Of a stretch of 64,000 nt of DNA, positions 10,426 to 24,468 are shown in pieces (within the stretch, counting starts at the first letter, position 1; the number at the start of each line of letters is the position of its first letter). The stretch lies in the NCBI GenBank assembly GCA_037953625.1, contig CM075656.1, forward strand, positions 60,593,001-60,657,000, read 5' to 3'. The position numbers and the translations under genes are program-made. The stretch comes from Crotalaria pallida (Eukaryota; Streptophyta; Magnoliopsida; Fabales; Fabaceae). A model generated the notes under the pieces. The model made no database searches and was not told the origin of the DNA. It saw only the letters and a list, made by a program, of their open reading frames with translations.

Positions 10426-12539
10426 TATGAGAGTATTCTAAAGGCTTAGAATGGTCTAGGAATGTGTATAAGGACTTATAAGAACCATTAGAATGATCCT
10501 AAACATTGCTTGGTACCCCAAGGGACGTAGAGGGTATAACATGAGTCCTTGGAGGTTCTAACAAGTGTAGAATGGTTATGAGAGTATTCTAAAGACTTAG
10601 AATGGTCTAGGAATGTGTATTTTGACATATAAGAACTATTTGAACAATCCAAAACATTGCTTGGTACCCCAAGGGACGTGGAGGGTGTAGCATGAGTCCT
10701 TGGAGGTTCTAACAAGTGTAGAATGGTTATGAGAGTATTCTAAAGGCTTAGAATGGTCTAGGAATGTGTATTAGGACTTATAAGAACCATTAGAATGATC
10801 CTAAACATTGCTTGGTACCCCAAGGGACGTAGAGGGTGTAACATGAGTCCTTGGAGGTTCTAACAAGTGTAGAATGGTTATGAGAGTATTCTAAAGACTT
10901 AGAATGGTCTAGGAATGTGTATTTTGACATATAAGAACCATTTGAACAATCCAAAACATTGCTTGGTACCCCAAGGGACGTAGAGGGTGTAGCATGAGTC
11001 CTTGGAGGTTCTAACAAGTGTAGAATGGTTATGAGAGTATTCTAAAGACTTAGAATGGTCTAGGAATGTGTATTTTGACATATAAGAACTATTTGAACAA
11101 TCCAAAACATTGCTTGGTACCCCAAGGGACGTAGAGGGTGTAGCATGAGTCCTTGGAGGTTCTAACAAGTGTAGAATGGTTATGAGAGTATTCTAAAGGC
11201 TTAGAATGGTCTAGGAATGTGTATTAGGACTTATAAGAACCATTAGAATGATCCTAAACATTGCTTGGTACCCCAAGGGACGTAGAGGGTGTAACATGAG
11301 TCCTTGGAGGTTCTAACAAGTGTAGAATGGTTATGAGAGTATTCTAAAGACTTAGAATGGTCTAGGAATGTGTATTTTGACATATAAGAACCATTTGAAC
11401 AATCCAAAACATTGCTTGGTACCCCAAGGGAAGCAGAGGGTGTAGCATGAGTCCTTGGAGGTTCTAACAAGTGTAGAATGGTTATGAGAGTATTCTAAAG
11501 GCTTAGAATGGTCTAGGAATGTGTATAAGGACTTATAAGAACCATTAGAATGATCCTAATCATTGCTTGGTACCCCAAGGGACGTAGAGGGTGTAACATG
11601 AGTCCTTGGAGGTTCTAACAAGTGTAGAATGGTTATGAGAGTATTCTAAAGGCTTAGAATGGTCTAGGAATGTGTATTAGGACTTATAAGAACCATTAGA
11701 ATGATCCAAAACATTGCTTGGTACCCCAAGGGACGTAGAGGGTGTAACATGAGTCCTTGGAGGTTCTAACAAGTGTAGAATGGTTATGAGAGTATTCTAA
11801 AGGCTTAGAATGGTCTAGGAATGTGTATTACGACATATACGAACATTTAGAATGACCCTAAACATTGCTTGGTACCCTAATGGACGTAAAGAGTGTAGGA
11901 TGAGTCCTTGGAGGTTCTAACAAGTGTAGAATGGTTAAGAGAGTATTCTAAAGGCATAGAATGGTCTAGGAATGTGTATTAGGACTTATAAGAACCATTA
12001 GTATGATCCTAAACAATTCTTGGTACCCCAAGGGACGCAGAGGGTGTAGCATGAGTCCTTGGAGGTTCTAACAAGTGTAGAATGGTTATGAGAGTATTCT
12101 AAAGGCTTAGAATGGTCTAGGAATGTGTATAAGGACTTATAAGAACCATTAGAATGATCCTAATCATTGCTTGGTACCCCAAGGGACGTAGAGGGTGTAA
12201 CATGAGTCCTTGGAGGTTCTAACAAGTGTAGAATGGTTATGAGAGTATTCTAAAGGCTTAGAATGGTCTAGGAATGTGTATAAGGACTTATAAGAACCAT
12301 TAGAATGATCCTAATCATTGCTTGGTAACCCAAGGGACGTAGAGGGTGTAACATGAGTCCTTGGAGGTTCTAACAAGTGTAGAATGGTTATGAGAGTATT
12401 CTAAAGGCGTAGAATGGTCTAGGAATGTGTATTAGGACTTATAAGAACCATTAGTATGATCATAAACAATTCTTGGTACCCCAAGGGACGCAGAGGGTGT
12501 AGCATGAGTCCTTGGAGGTTCTAACAAGTGTAGAATGGT
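10426..12539. repeat. 14-mer HOR unit Y (2114 bp)
   Basis: Order: a At E Ac At E Ac B E* D C B B Cg. Markers are GGGTATAAC in the first monomer and GGGAAGCAG in the seventh. Its last five monomers (D C B B Cg, with GGTAACCC near 12327) are those that end the 16-mer, so the unit looks like a join between an X-like front and a 16-mer-like end. The D monomer has GTATTACGACATATAC, a private change. Confidence 0.88.
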
Positions 12540-15500
12540 TATGAGAGTATTCTAAAGGCTTAGAATGGTCTAGGAATGTGTATAAGGACTTATAAGAACC
12601 ATTAGAATGATCCTAAACATTGCTTGGTACCCCAAGGGACGTAGAGGGTGTAACATGAGTCCTTGGAGGTTCTAACAAGTGTAGAATGGTTATGAGAGTA
12701 TTCTAAAGACTTAGAATGGTCTAGGAATGTGTATTTTGACATATAAGAACTATTTGAACAATCCAAAACATTGCTTGGTACCCCAAGGGACGTGGAGGGT
12801 GTAGCATGAGTCCTTGGAGGTTCTAACAAGTGTAGAATGGTTATGAGAGTATTCTAAAGGCTTAGAATGGTCTAGGAATGTGTATTAGGACTTATAAGAA
12901 CCATTAGAATGATCCTAAACATTGCTTGGTACCCCAAGGGACGTAGAGGGTGTAACATGAGTCCTTGGAGGTTCTAACAAGTGTAGAATGGTTATGAGAG
13001 TATTCTAAAGACTTAGAATGGTCTAGGAATGTGTATTTTGACATATAAGAACCATTTGAACAATCCAAAACATTGCTTGGTACCCCAAGGGACGTAGAGG
13101 GTGTAGCATGAGTCCTTGGAGGTTCTAACAAGTGTAGAATGGTTATGAGAGTATTCTAAAGACTTAGAATGGTCTAGGAATGTGTATTTTGACATATAAG
13201 AACTATTTGAACAATCCAAAACATTGCTTGGTACCCCAAGGGACGTAGAGGGTGTAGCATGAGTCCTTGGAGGTTCTAACAAGTGTAGAATGGTTATGAG
13301 AGTATTCTAAAGGCTTAGAATGGTCTAGGAATGTGTATTAGGACTTATAAGAACCATTAGAATGATCCTAAACATTGCTTGGTACCCCAAGGGACGTAGA
13401 GGGTGTAACATGAGTCCTTGGAGGTTCTAACAAGTGTAGAATGGTTATGAGATTATTCTAAAGACTTAGAATGGTCTAGGAATGTGTATTTTGACATATA
13501 AGAACTATTTGAACAATCCAAAACATTGCTTGGTACCCCAAGGGACGTGGAGGGTGTAGCATGAGTCCTTGGAGGTTCTAACAAGTGTAGAATGGTTATG
13601 AGAGTATTCTAAAGGCTTAGAATGGTCTAGGAATGTGTATTAGGACTTATAAGAACCATTAGAATGATCCTAAACATTGCTTGGTACCCCAAGGGACGTA
13701 GAGGGTGTAACATGAGTCCTTGGAGGTTCTAACAAGTGTAGAATGGTTAAGAGAATATTCTAAAGGCTTAGAATGGTCTAAGAATGTGTATTAGGACTTA
13801 GAAGAACATTTAGAATGATCCTAAACATTGCTTGGTACCCCAAGGGACGTAGAGGGTGTAACATGAGTCCTTGGAGGTTCTAACAAGTGTAGAATGGTTA
13901 TGAGAGTATTCTAAAGACTTAGAATGGTCTAGGAATGTGTATTTTGACATATAAGAACTATTTGAACAATCCAAAACATTGCTTGGTACCCCAAGGGACG
14001 CAGAGGGTGTAGCATGAGTCCTTGGAGGTTCTAACAGGTGTAGAATGGTTATGAGAGTATTCTAAAGGCTTAGAATGGTCTAGGAATGTGTATAAGGACT
14101 TATAAGAACCATTAGAATGATCCTAATCATTGCTTGGTACCCCAAGGGACGTAGAGGGTGTAACATGAGTCCTTGGAGGTTCTAACAAGTGTAGAATGGT
14201 TATGAGAGTATTCTAAAGGCGTAGAATGGTCTAGGAATGTGTATTAGGACTTATAAGAACCATTAGTATGATCATAAACAATTCTTGGTACCCCAAGGGA
14301 CGCAGAGGGTGTAGCATGAGTCCTTGGAGGTTCTAACAAGTGTAGAATGGTTATGAGAGTATTCTAAAGGCTTAGAATGGTCTAGGAATGTGTATAAGGA
14401 CTTATAAGAACCATTAGAATGATCCTAAACATTGCTTGGTACCCCAAGGGACGTAGAGGGTATAACATGAGTCCTGGGAGGTTCTAACAAGTGTAGAATG
14501 GTTATGAGAGTATTCTAAAGACTTAGAATGGTCTAGGAATGTGTATTTTGACATATAAGAACTATTTGAACAATCCAAAACATTGCTTGGTACCCCAAGG
14601 GACGTGGAGGGTGTAGCATGAGTCCTTGGAGGTTCTAACAAGTGTAGAATGGTTATGAGAGTATTCTAAAGGCTTAGAATGGTCTAGGAATGTGTATTAG
14701 GACTTATAAAAACCATTAGAATGATCCTAAACATTGCTTGGTACCCCAAGGGACGTAGAGGGTGTAACATGAGTCCTTGGAGGTTCTAACAAGTGTAGAA
14801 TGGTTATGAGAGTATTCTAAAGACTTAGAATGGTCTAGGAATGTGTATTTTGACATATAAGAACCATTTGAACAATCCAAAACATTGCTTGGTACCCCAA
14901 GGGACGTAGAGGGTGTAGCATGAGTCCTTGGAGGTTCTAACAAGTGTAGAATGGTTATGAGAGTATTCTAAAGACTTAGAATGGTCTAGGAATGTGTATT
15001 TTGACATATAAGAACTATTTGAACAATCCAAAACATTGCTTGGTACCCCAAGGGACGTAGAGGGTGTAGCATGAGTCCTTGGAGGTTCTAACAAGTGTAG
15101 AATGGTTATGAGAGTATTCTAAAGGCTTAGAATGGTCTAGGAATGTGTATTAGGACTTATAAGAACCATTAGAATGATCCTAAACATTGCTTGGTACCCC
15201 AAGGGACGTAGAGGGTGTAACATGAGTCCTTGGAGGTTCTAACAAGTGTAGAATGGTTATGAGAGTATTCTAAAGACTTAGAATGGTCTAGGAATGTGTA
15301 TTTTGACATATAAGAACCATTTGAACAATCCAAAACATTGCTTGGTACCCCAAGGGAAGCAGAGGGTGTAGCATGAGTCCTTGGAGGTTCTAACAAGTGT
15401 AGAATGGTTATGAGAGTATTCTAAAGGCTTAGAATGGTCTAGGAATGTGTATAAGGACTTATAAGAACCATTAGAATGATCCTAATCATTGCTTGGTACC

Positions 15501-17975
15501 CCAAGGGACGTAGAGGGTGTAACATGAGTCCTTGGAGGTTCTAACAAGTGTAGAATGGTTATGAGAGTATTCTAAAGGCTTAGAATGGTCTAGGAATGTG
15601 TATTAGGACTTATAAGAACCATTAGAATGATCCAAAACATTGCTTGGTACCCCAAGGGACGTAGAGGGTGTAACATGAGTCCTTGGAGGTTCTAACAAGT
15701 GTAGAATGGTTATGAGAGTATTCTAAAGACTTAGAATGGTCTAGGAATGTGTATAAGGACTTATAAGAACCATTAGAATGATCCTAATCATTGCTTGGTA
15801 CCCCAAGGGACGTAGAGGGTGTAACATGAGTCCTTGGAGGTTCTAACAAGTGTAGAATGGTTATGAGAGTATTCTAAAGGCATAGAATGGTCTAGGAATG
15901 TGTATTAGGACTTATAAGAACCATTAGTATGATCCTAAACAATTCTTGGTACCCCAAGGGACGCAGAGGGTGTAGCATGAGTCCTTGGAGGTTCTAACAA
16001 GTGTAGAATGGTTATGAGAGTATTCTAAAGGCTTAGAATGGTCTAGGAATGTGTATAAGGACTTATAAGAACCATTAGAATGATCCTAATCATTGCTTGG
16101 TACCCCAAGGGACGTAGAGGGTGTAACATGAGTCCTTGGAGGTTCTAACAAGTGTAGAATGGTTATGAGAGTATTCTAAAGGCGTAGAATGGTCTAGGAA
16201 TGTGTATTAGGACTTATAAGAACCATTAGTATGATCATAAACAATTCTTGGTACCCCAAGGGACGCAGAGGGTGTAGCATGAGTCCTTGGAGGTTCTAAC
16301 AAGTGTAGAATGGTTATGAGAGTATTCTAAAGGCTTAGAATGGTCTAGGAATGTGTATAAGGACTTATAAGAACCATTAGAATGATCCTAAACATTGCTT
16401 GGTACCCCAAGGGACGTAGAGGGTGTAACATGAGTCCTTGGAGGTTCTAACAAGTGTAGAATGGTTATGAGAGTATTCTAAAGACTTAGAATGGTCTAGG
16501 AATGTGTATTTTGACATATAAGAACTATTTGAACAATCCAAAACATTGCTTGGTACCCCAAGGGACGTAGAGGGTGTAGCATGAGTCCTTGGAGGTTCTA
16601 ACAGGTGTAGAATGGTTATGAGAGTATTCTAAAGGCTTAGAATGGTCTAGGAATGTGTATAAGGACTTATAAGAACAATTAGAATGATCCTAATCATTGC
16701 TTGGTACCCCAAGGGACGTAGAGGGTGTAACATGAGTCCTTGGAGGTTCTAACAAGTGTAGAATGGTTATGAGAGTATTCTAAAGGCATAGAATGGTCTA
16801 GGAATGTGTATTAGGAGTTATAAGAACCATTAGTATGATCCTAAACAATTCTTGGTACCCCAAGGGACGCAGAGGGTGTAGCATGAGTCCTTGGAGGTTC
16901 TAGCAAGTGTAGAATGGTTATGAGAGTATTCTAAAGGCTTAGAATGGTCTAGGAATGTGTATAAGGACTTATAAGAACCATTAGAATGATCCTAATCATT
17001 GCTTGGTACCCCAAGGGATGCAGAGGGTGTAGCATGAGTCCTTGGAGGTTCTAACAAGTGTAGAATGGTTAAGAGAATATTCTAAAGGCTTAGAATGGTC
17101 TAAGAATGTGTATTAGGACTTAGAAGAACATTTAGAATGATCCTAAACATTGCTTGGTACCCCAAGGGACGTAGAGGGTGTAACATGAGTCCTTGGAGGT
17201 TCTAACAAGTGTAGAATGGTTATGAGAGTATTCTAAAGACTTAGAATGGTCTAGGAATGTGTATTTTGACATATAAGAACTATTTGAACAATCCAAAACA
17301 TTGCTTGGTACCCCAAGGGACGTAGAGGGTGTAGCATGAGTCCTTGGAGGTTCTAACAAGTGTAGAATGGTTATGAGAGTATTCTAAAGGCTTAGAATGG
17401 TCTAGGAATGTGTATTAGGACTTATAAGAACCATTAGAATGATCCTAAACATTGCTTGGTACCCCAAGGGACGTAGAGGGTGTAACATGAGTCCTTGGAG
17501 GTTCTAACAAGTGTAGAATGGTTATGAGAGTATTCTAAAGGCATAGAATGGTCTAGGAATGTGTATTAGGAGTTATAAGAACCATTAGTATGATCCTAAA
17601 CAATTCTTGGTACCCCAAGGGACGCAGAGGGTGTAGCATGAGTCCTTGGAGGTTCTAACAAGTGTAGAATGGTTATGAGAGTATTCTAAAGGCTTAGAAT
17701 GGTCTAGGAATGTGTATAAGGACTTATAAGAACCATTAGAATGATCCTAATCAATGCTTGGTACCCCAAGGGACGTAGAGGGTGTAACATGAGTCCTTGG
17801 AGGTTCTAACAAGTGTAGAATGGTTATGAGAGTATTCTAAAGGCTTAGAATGGTCTAGGAATGTGTATTAGGACTTATAAGAACCATTAGTATGATCATA
17901 AACAATTCTTGGTACCCCAAGGGACGCAGAGGGTGTAGCATGAGTCCTTGGAGGTTCTAACAAGTGTAGAATGGT
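12540..17975. repeat. 36-mer HOR, copy 1 (5436 bp = 36 x 151)
   Basis: It begins with the 12-mer X (12540-14351). A 24-mer follows: a At E Ac At E Ac B E* AB C B Cg a At B C B F At E C B C-like. Private markers include TCCTGGG near 14474, ATAAAAACC near 14707, GGGAAGCAG near 15354, AACAATTAG near 16674, AGGAGTTATA near 16814, TCTAGCAAG near 16900 and TCAATGC near 17752. All of these recur 5436 bp downstream. Confidence 0.93.
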
Positions 17976-20900
17976 TATGAGAGTATTCTAAAGGCTTAGA
18001 ATGGTCTAGGAATGTGTATAAGGACTTATAAGAACCATTTGAATGATCCTAAACATTGCTTGGTACCCCAAGGGACGTAGAGGGTGTAACATGAGTCCTT
18101 GGAGGTTCTAACAAGTGTAGAATGGTTATGAGAGTATTCTAAAGACTTAGAATGGTCTAGGAATGTGTATTTTGACATATAAGAACTATTTGAACAATCC
18201 AAAACATTGCTTGGTACCCCAAGGGACGTGGAGGGTGTAGCATGAGTCCTTGGAGGTTCTAACAAGTGTAGAATGGTTATGAGAGTATTCTAAAGGCTTA
18301 GAATGGTCTAGGAATGTGTATTAGGACTTATAAGAACCATTAGAATGATCCTAAACATTGCTTGGTACCCCAAGGGACGTAGAGGGTGTAACATGAGTCC
18401 TTGGAGGTTCTAACAAGTGTAGAATGGTTATGAGAGTATTCTAAAGACTTAGAATGGTCTAGGAATGTGTATTTTGACATATAAGAACCATTTGAACAAT
18501 CCAAAACATTGCTTGGTACCCCAAGGGACGTAGAGGGTGTAGCATGAGTCCTTGGAGGTTCTAACAAGTGTAGAATGGTTATGAGAGTATTCTAAAGACT
18601 TAGAATGGTCTAGGAATGTGTATTTTGACATATAAGAACTATTTGAACAATCCAAAACATTGCTTGGTACCCCAAGGGACGTAGAGGGTGTAGCATGAGT
18701 CCTTGGAGGTTCTAACAAGTGTAGAATGGTTATGAGAGTATTCTAAAGGCTTAGAATGGTCTAGGAATGTGTATTAGGACTTATAAGAACCATTAGAATG
18801 ATCCTAAACATTGCTTGGTACCCCAAGGGACGTAGAGGGTGTAACATGAGTCCTTGGAGGTTCTAACAAGTGTAGAATGGTTATGAGATTATTCTAAAGA
18901 CTTAGAATGGTCTAGGAATGTGTATTTTGACATATAAGAACTATTTGAACAATCCAAAACATTGCTTGGTACCCCAAGGGACGTGGAGGGTGTAGCATGA
19001 GTCCTTGGAGGTTCTAACAAGTGTAGAATGGTTATGAGAGTATTCTAAAGGCTTAGAATGGTCTAGGAATGTGTATTAGGACTTATAAGAACCATTAGAA
19101 TGATCCTAAACATTGCTTGGTACCCCAAGGGACGTAGAGGGTGTAACATGAGTCCTTGGAGGTTCTAACAAGTGTAGAATGGTTAAGAGAATATTCTAAA
19201 GGCTTAGAATGGTCTAAGAATGTGTATTAGGACTTAGAAGAACATTTAGAATGATCCTAAACATTGCTTGGTACCCCAAGGGACGTAGAGGGTGTAACAT
19301 GAGTCCTTGGAGGTTCTAACAAGTGTAGAATGGTTATGAGAGTATTCTAAAGACTTAGAATGGTCTAGGAATGTGTATTTTGACATATAAGAACTATTTG
19401 AACAATCCAAAACATTGCTTGGTACCCCAAGGGACGCAGAGGGTGTAGCATGAGTCCTTGGAGGTTCTAACAGGTGTAGAATGGTTATGAGAGTATTCTA
19501 AAGGCTTAGAATGGTCTAGGAATGTGTATAAGGACTTATAAGAACCATTAGAATGATCCTAATCATTGCTTGGTACCCCAAGGGACGTAGAGGGTGTAAC
19601 ATGAGTCCTTGGAGGTTCTAACAAGTGTAGAATGGTTATGAGAGTATTCTAAAGGCGTAGAATGGTCTAGGAATGTGTATTAGGACTTATAAGAACCATT
19701 AGTATGATCATAAACAATTCTTGGTACCCCAAGGGACGCAGAGGGTGTAGCATGAGTCCTTGGAGGTTCTAACAAGTGTAGAATGGTTATGAGAGTATTC
19801 TAAAGGCTTAGAATGGTCTAGGAATGTGTATAAGGACTTATAAGAACCATTAGAATGATCCTAAACATTGCTTGGTACCCCAAGGGACGTAGAGGGTATA
19901 ACATGAGTCCTGGGAGGTTCTAACAAGTGTAGAATGGTTATGAGAGTATTCTAAAGACTTAGAATGGTCTAGGAATGTGTATTTTGACATATAAGAACTA
20001 TTTGAACAATCCAAAACATTGCTTGGTACCCCAAGGGACGTGGAGGGTGTAGCATGAGTCCTTGGAGGTTCTAACAAGTGTAGAATGGTTATGAGAGTAT
20101 TCTAAAGGCTTAGAATGGTCTAGGAATGTGTATTAGGACTTATAAAAACCATTAGAATGATCCTAAACATTGCTTGGTACCCCAAGGGACGTAGAGGGTG
20201 TAACATGAGTCCTTGGAGGTTCTAACAAGTGTAGAATGGTTATGAGAGTATTCTAAAGACTTAGAATGGTCTAGGAATGTGTATTTTGACATATAAGAAC
20301 CATTTGAACAATCCAAAACATTGCTTGGTACCCCAAGGGACGTAGAGGGTGTAGCATGAGTCCTTGGAGGTTCTAACAAGTGTAGAATGGTTATGAGAGT
20401 ATTCTAAAGACTTAGAATGGTCTAGGAATGTGTATTTTGACATATAAGAACTATTTGAACAATCCAAAACATTGCTTGGTACCCCAAGGGACGTAGAGGG
20501 TGTAGCATGAGTCCTTGGAGGTTCTAACAAGTGTAGAATGGTTATGAGAGTATTCTAAAGGCTTAGAATGGTCTAGGAATGTGTATTAGGACTTATAAGA
20601 ACCATTAGAATGATCCTAAACATTGCTTGGTACCCCAAGGGACGTAGAGGGTGTAACATGAGTCCTTGGAGGTTCTAACAAGTGTAGAATGGTTATGAGA
20701 GTATTCTAAAGACTTAGAATGGTCTAGGAATGTGTATTTTGACATATAAGAACCATTTGAACAATCCAAAACATTGCTTGGTACCCCAAGGGAAGCAGAG
20801 GGTGTAGCATGAGTCCTTGGAGGTTCTAACAAGTGTAGAATGGTTATGAGAGTATTCTAAAGGCTTAGAATGGTCTAGGAATGTGTATAAGGACTTATAA

Positions 20901-23411
20901 GAACCATTAGAATGATCCTAATCATTGCTTGGTACCCCAAGGGACGTAGAGGGTGTAACATGAGTCCTTGGAGGTTCTAACAAGTGTAGAATGGTTATGA
21001 GAGTATTCTAAAGGCTTAGAATGGTCTAGGAATGTGTATTAGGACTTATAAGAACCATTAGAATGATCCAAAACATTGCTTGGTACCCCAAGGGACGTAG
21101 AGGGTGTAACATGAGTCCTTGGAGGTTCTAACAAGTGTAGAATGGTTATGAGAGTATTCTAAAGACTTAGAATGGTCTAGGAATGTGTATAAGGACTTAT
21201 AAGAACCATTAGAATGATCCTAATCATTGCTTGGTACCCCAAGGGACGTAGAGGGTGTAACATGAGTCCTTGGAGGTTCTAACAAGTGTAGAATGGTTAT
21301 GAGAGTATTCTAAAGGCATAGAATGGTCTAGGAATGTGTATTAGGACTTATAAGAACCATTAGTATGATCCTAAACAATTCTTGGTACCCCAAGGGACGC
21401 AGAGGGTGTAGCATGAGTCCTTGGAGGTTCTAACAAGTGTAGAATGGTTATGAGAGTATTCTAAAGGCTTAGAATGGTCTAGGAATGTGTATAAGGACTT
21501 ATAAGAACCATTAGAATGATCCTAATCATTGCTTGGTACCCCAAGGGACGTAGAGGGTGTAACATGAGTCCTTGGAGGTTCTAACAAGTGTAGAATGGTT
21601 ATGAGAGTATTCTAAAGGCGTAGAATGGTCTAGGAATGTGTATTAGGACTTATAAGAACCATTAGTATGATCATAAACAATTCTTGGTACCCCAAGGGAC
21701 GCAGAGGGTGTAGCATGAGTCCTTGGAGGTTCTAACAAGTGTAGAATGGTTATGAGAGTATTCTAAAGGCTTAGAATGGTCTAGGAATGTGTATAAGGAC
21801 TTATAAGAACCATTAGAATGATCCTAAACATTGCTTGGTACCCCAAGGGACGTAGAGGGTGTAACATGAGTCCTTGGAGGTTCTAACAAGTGTAGAATGG
21901 TTATGAGAGTATTCTAAAGACTTAGAATGGTCTAGGAATGTGTATTTTGACATATAAGAACTATTTGAACAATCCAAAACATTGCTTGGTACCCCAAGGG
22001 ACGTAGAGGGTGTAGCATGAGTCCTTGGAGGTTCTAACAGGTGTAGAATGGTTATGAGAGTATTCTAAAGGCTTAGAATGGTCTAGGAATGTGTATAAGG
22101 ACTTATAAGAACAATTAGAATGATCCTAATCATTGCTTGGTACCCCAAGGGACGTAGAGGGTGTAACATGAGTCCTTGGAGGTTCTAACAAGTGTAGAAT
22201 GGTTATGAGAGTATTCTAAAGGCATAGAATGGTCTAGGAATGTGTATTAGGAGTTATAAGAACCATTAGTATGATCCTAAACAATTCTTGGTACCCCAAG
22301 GGACGCAGAGGGTGTAGCATGAGTCCTTGGAGGTTCTAGCAAGTGTAGAATGGTTATGAGAGTATTCTAAAGGCTTAGAATGGTCTAGGAATGTGTATAA
22401 GGACTTATAAGAACCATTAGAATGATCCTAATCATTGCTTGGTACCCCAAGGGATGCAGAGGGTGTAGCATGAGTCCTTGGAGGTTCTAACAAGTGTAGA
22501 ATGGTTAAGAGAATATTCTAAAGGCTTAGAATGGTCTAAGAATGTGTATTAGGACTTAGAAGAACATTTAGAATGATCCTAAACATTGCTTGGTACCCCA
22601 AGGGACGTAGAGGGTGTAACATGAGTCCTTGGAGGTTCTAACAAGTGTAGAATGGTTATGAGAGTATTCTAAAGACTTAGAATGGTCTAGGAATGTGTAT
22701 TTTGACATATAAGAACTATTTGAACAATCCAAAACATTGCTTGGTACCCCAAGGGACGTAGAGGGTGTAGCATGAGTCCTTGGAGGTTCTAACAAGTGTA
22801 GAATGGTTATGAGAGTATTCTAAAGGCTTAGAATGGTCTAGGAATGTGTATTAGGACTTATAAGAACCATTAGAATGATCCTAAACATTGCTTGGTACCC
22901 CAAGGGACGTAGAGGGTGTAACATGAGTCCTTGGAGGTTCTAACAAGTGTAGAATGGTTATGAGAGTATTCTAAAGGCATAGAATGGTCTAGGAATGTGT
23001 ATTAGGAGTTATAAGAACCATTAGTATGATCCTAAACAATTCTTGGTACCCCAAGGGACGCAGAGGGTGTAGCATGAGTCCTTGGAGGTTCTAACAAGTG
23101 TAGAATGGTTATGAGAGTATTCTAAAGGCTTAGAATGGTCTAGGAATGTGTATAAGGACTTATAAGAACCATTAGAATGATCCTAATCAATGCTTGGTAC
23201 CCCAAGGGACGTAGAGGGTGTAACATGAGTCCTTGGAGGTTCTAACAAGTGTAGAATGGTTATGAGAGTATTCTAAAGGCTTAGAATGGTCTAGGAATGT
23301 GTATTAGGACTTATAAGAACCATTAGTATGATCATAAACAATTCTTGGTACCCCAAGGGACGCAGAGGGTGTAGCATGAGTCCTTGGAGGTTCTAACAAG
23401 TGTAGAATGGT
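17976..23411. repeat. 36-mer HOR, copy 2 (5436 bp)
   Basis: It has the same order, length and private markers as copy 1. The only clear difference I noted is ACCATTTGAATG in the first monomer (near 18034), where copy 1 has ACCATTAGAATG. That difference removes a reverse-strand stop and lengthens the chance frame there. Near identity over 5.4 kb implies a very recent duplication, or an assembly that repeated one unit. Confidence 0.93.
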
Positions 23412-23864
23412 TATGAGAGTATTCTAAAGGCTTAGAATGGTCTAGGAATGTGTATAAGGACTTATAAGAACCATTTGAATGATCCTAAACATTGCTTGGT
23501 ACCCCAAGGGACGTAGAGGGTGTAACATGAGTCCTTGGAGGTTCTAACAAGTGTAGAATGGTTATGAGAGTATTCTAAAGACTTAGAATGGTCTAGGAAT
23601 GTGTATTTTGACATATAAGAACTATTTGAACAATCCAAAACATTGCTTGGTACCCCAAGGGACGTGGAGGGTGTAGCATGAGTCCTTGGAGGTTCTAACA
23701 AGTGTAGAATGGTTATGAGAGTATTCTAAAGGCTTAGAATGGTCTAGGAATGTGTATTAGGACTTATAAGAACCATTAGAATGATCCTAAACATTGCTTG
23801 GTACCCCAAGGGACGTAGAGGGTGTAACATGAGTCCTTGGAGGTTCTAACAAGTGTAGAATGGT
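23412..23864. repeat. 36-mer HOR, truncated third copy (3 monomers)
   Basis: Order a, At, E. The first monomer carries ACCATTTGAATG, as copy 2 does, so it comes from the copy-2 form. The match stops in the next monomer, where the sequence changes to the AATAATCC type of Ac. Confidence 0.85.
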
Positions 23865-24468
23865 TATGAGAGTATTCTAAAGACTTAGAATGGTCTAGGA
23901 ATGTGTATTTTGACATATAAGAACCATTTGAATAATCCAAAACATTGCTTGGTACCCCAAGGGACGTAGAGGGTGTAGAATGAGTCCTTGGAGGTTCTAA
24001 CAAGTGTAGAATGGTTATGAGAGTATTCTAAAGGCTTAGAATGGTCTAGGAATGTGTATTAAGACATATACGAACATTTAGAATGACCCTAAACATTGCT
24101 TGGTACCCTAATGGACGTAAAGAGTGTAGGATGAGTCCTTGGAGGTTCTAACAAGTGTGGAATGGTTAAGAGAGTATTCTAAAGGCATAGAATGGTCTAG
24201 GAATGTGTATTAGGACTTATAAGAACCATTAGTATGATCCTAAACAATTCTTGGTACCCCAAGGGACGCAGAGGGTGTAGCATGAGTCCTTGGAGGTTCT
24301 AACAAGTGTAGAATGGTTATGAGAGTATTCTAAAGGCTTAGAATGGTCTAGGAATGTGTATTAGGACTTATAAGAACCATTAGAATGATCCAAAACATTG
24401 CTCGGTACCCCAAGGGACGTAGAGGGTGTAACATGAGTCCTTGGAGGTTCTAACAAGTGTAGAATGGT
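23865..24468. repeat. Junction block Ac-D-C-E* from the 16-mer lineage
   Basis: The Ac monomer at 23865 has AATAATCC and is followed by D (24016) and C (24167), the same trio as at 2268-2720, 5290-5742 and 7708-8160 inside the 16-mer. Here it is preceded by the start of a 36-mer, so the site looks like an exchange between 36-mer and 16-mer type arrays. Private changes are GTGTAGAATGAG near 23976, GTGTGGAATGG near 24157 and GCTCGG near 24401. Confidence 0.75.
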
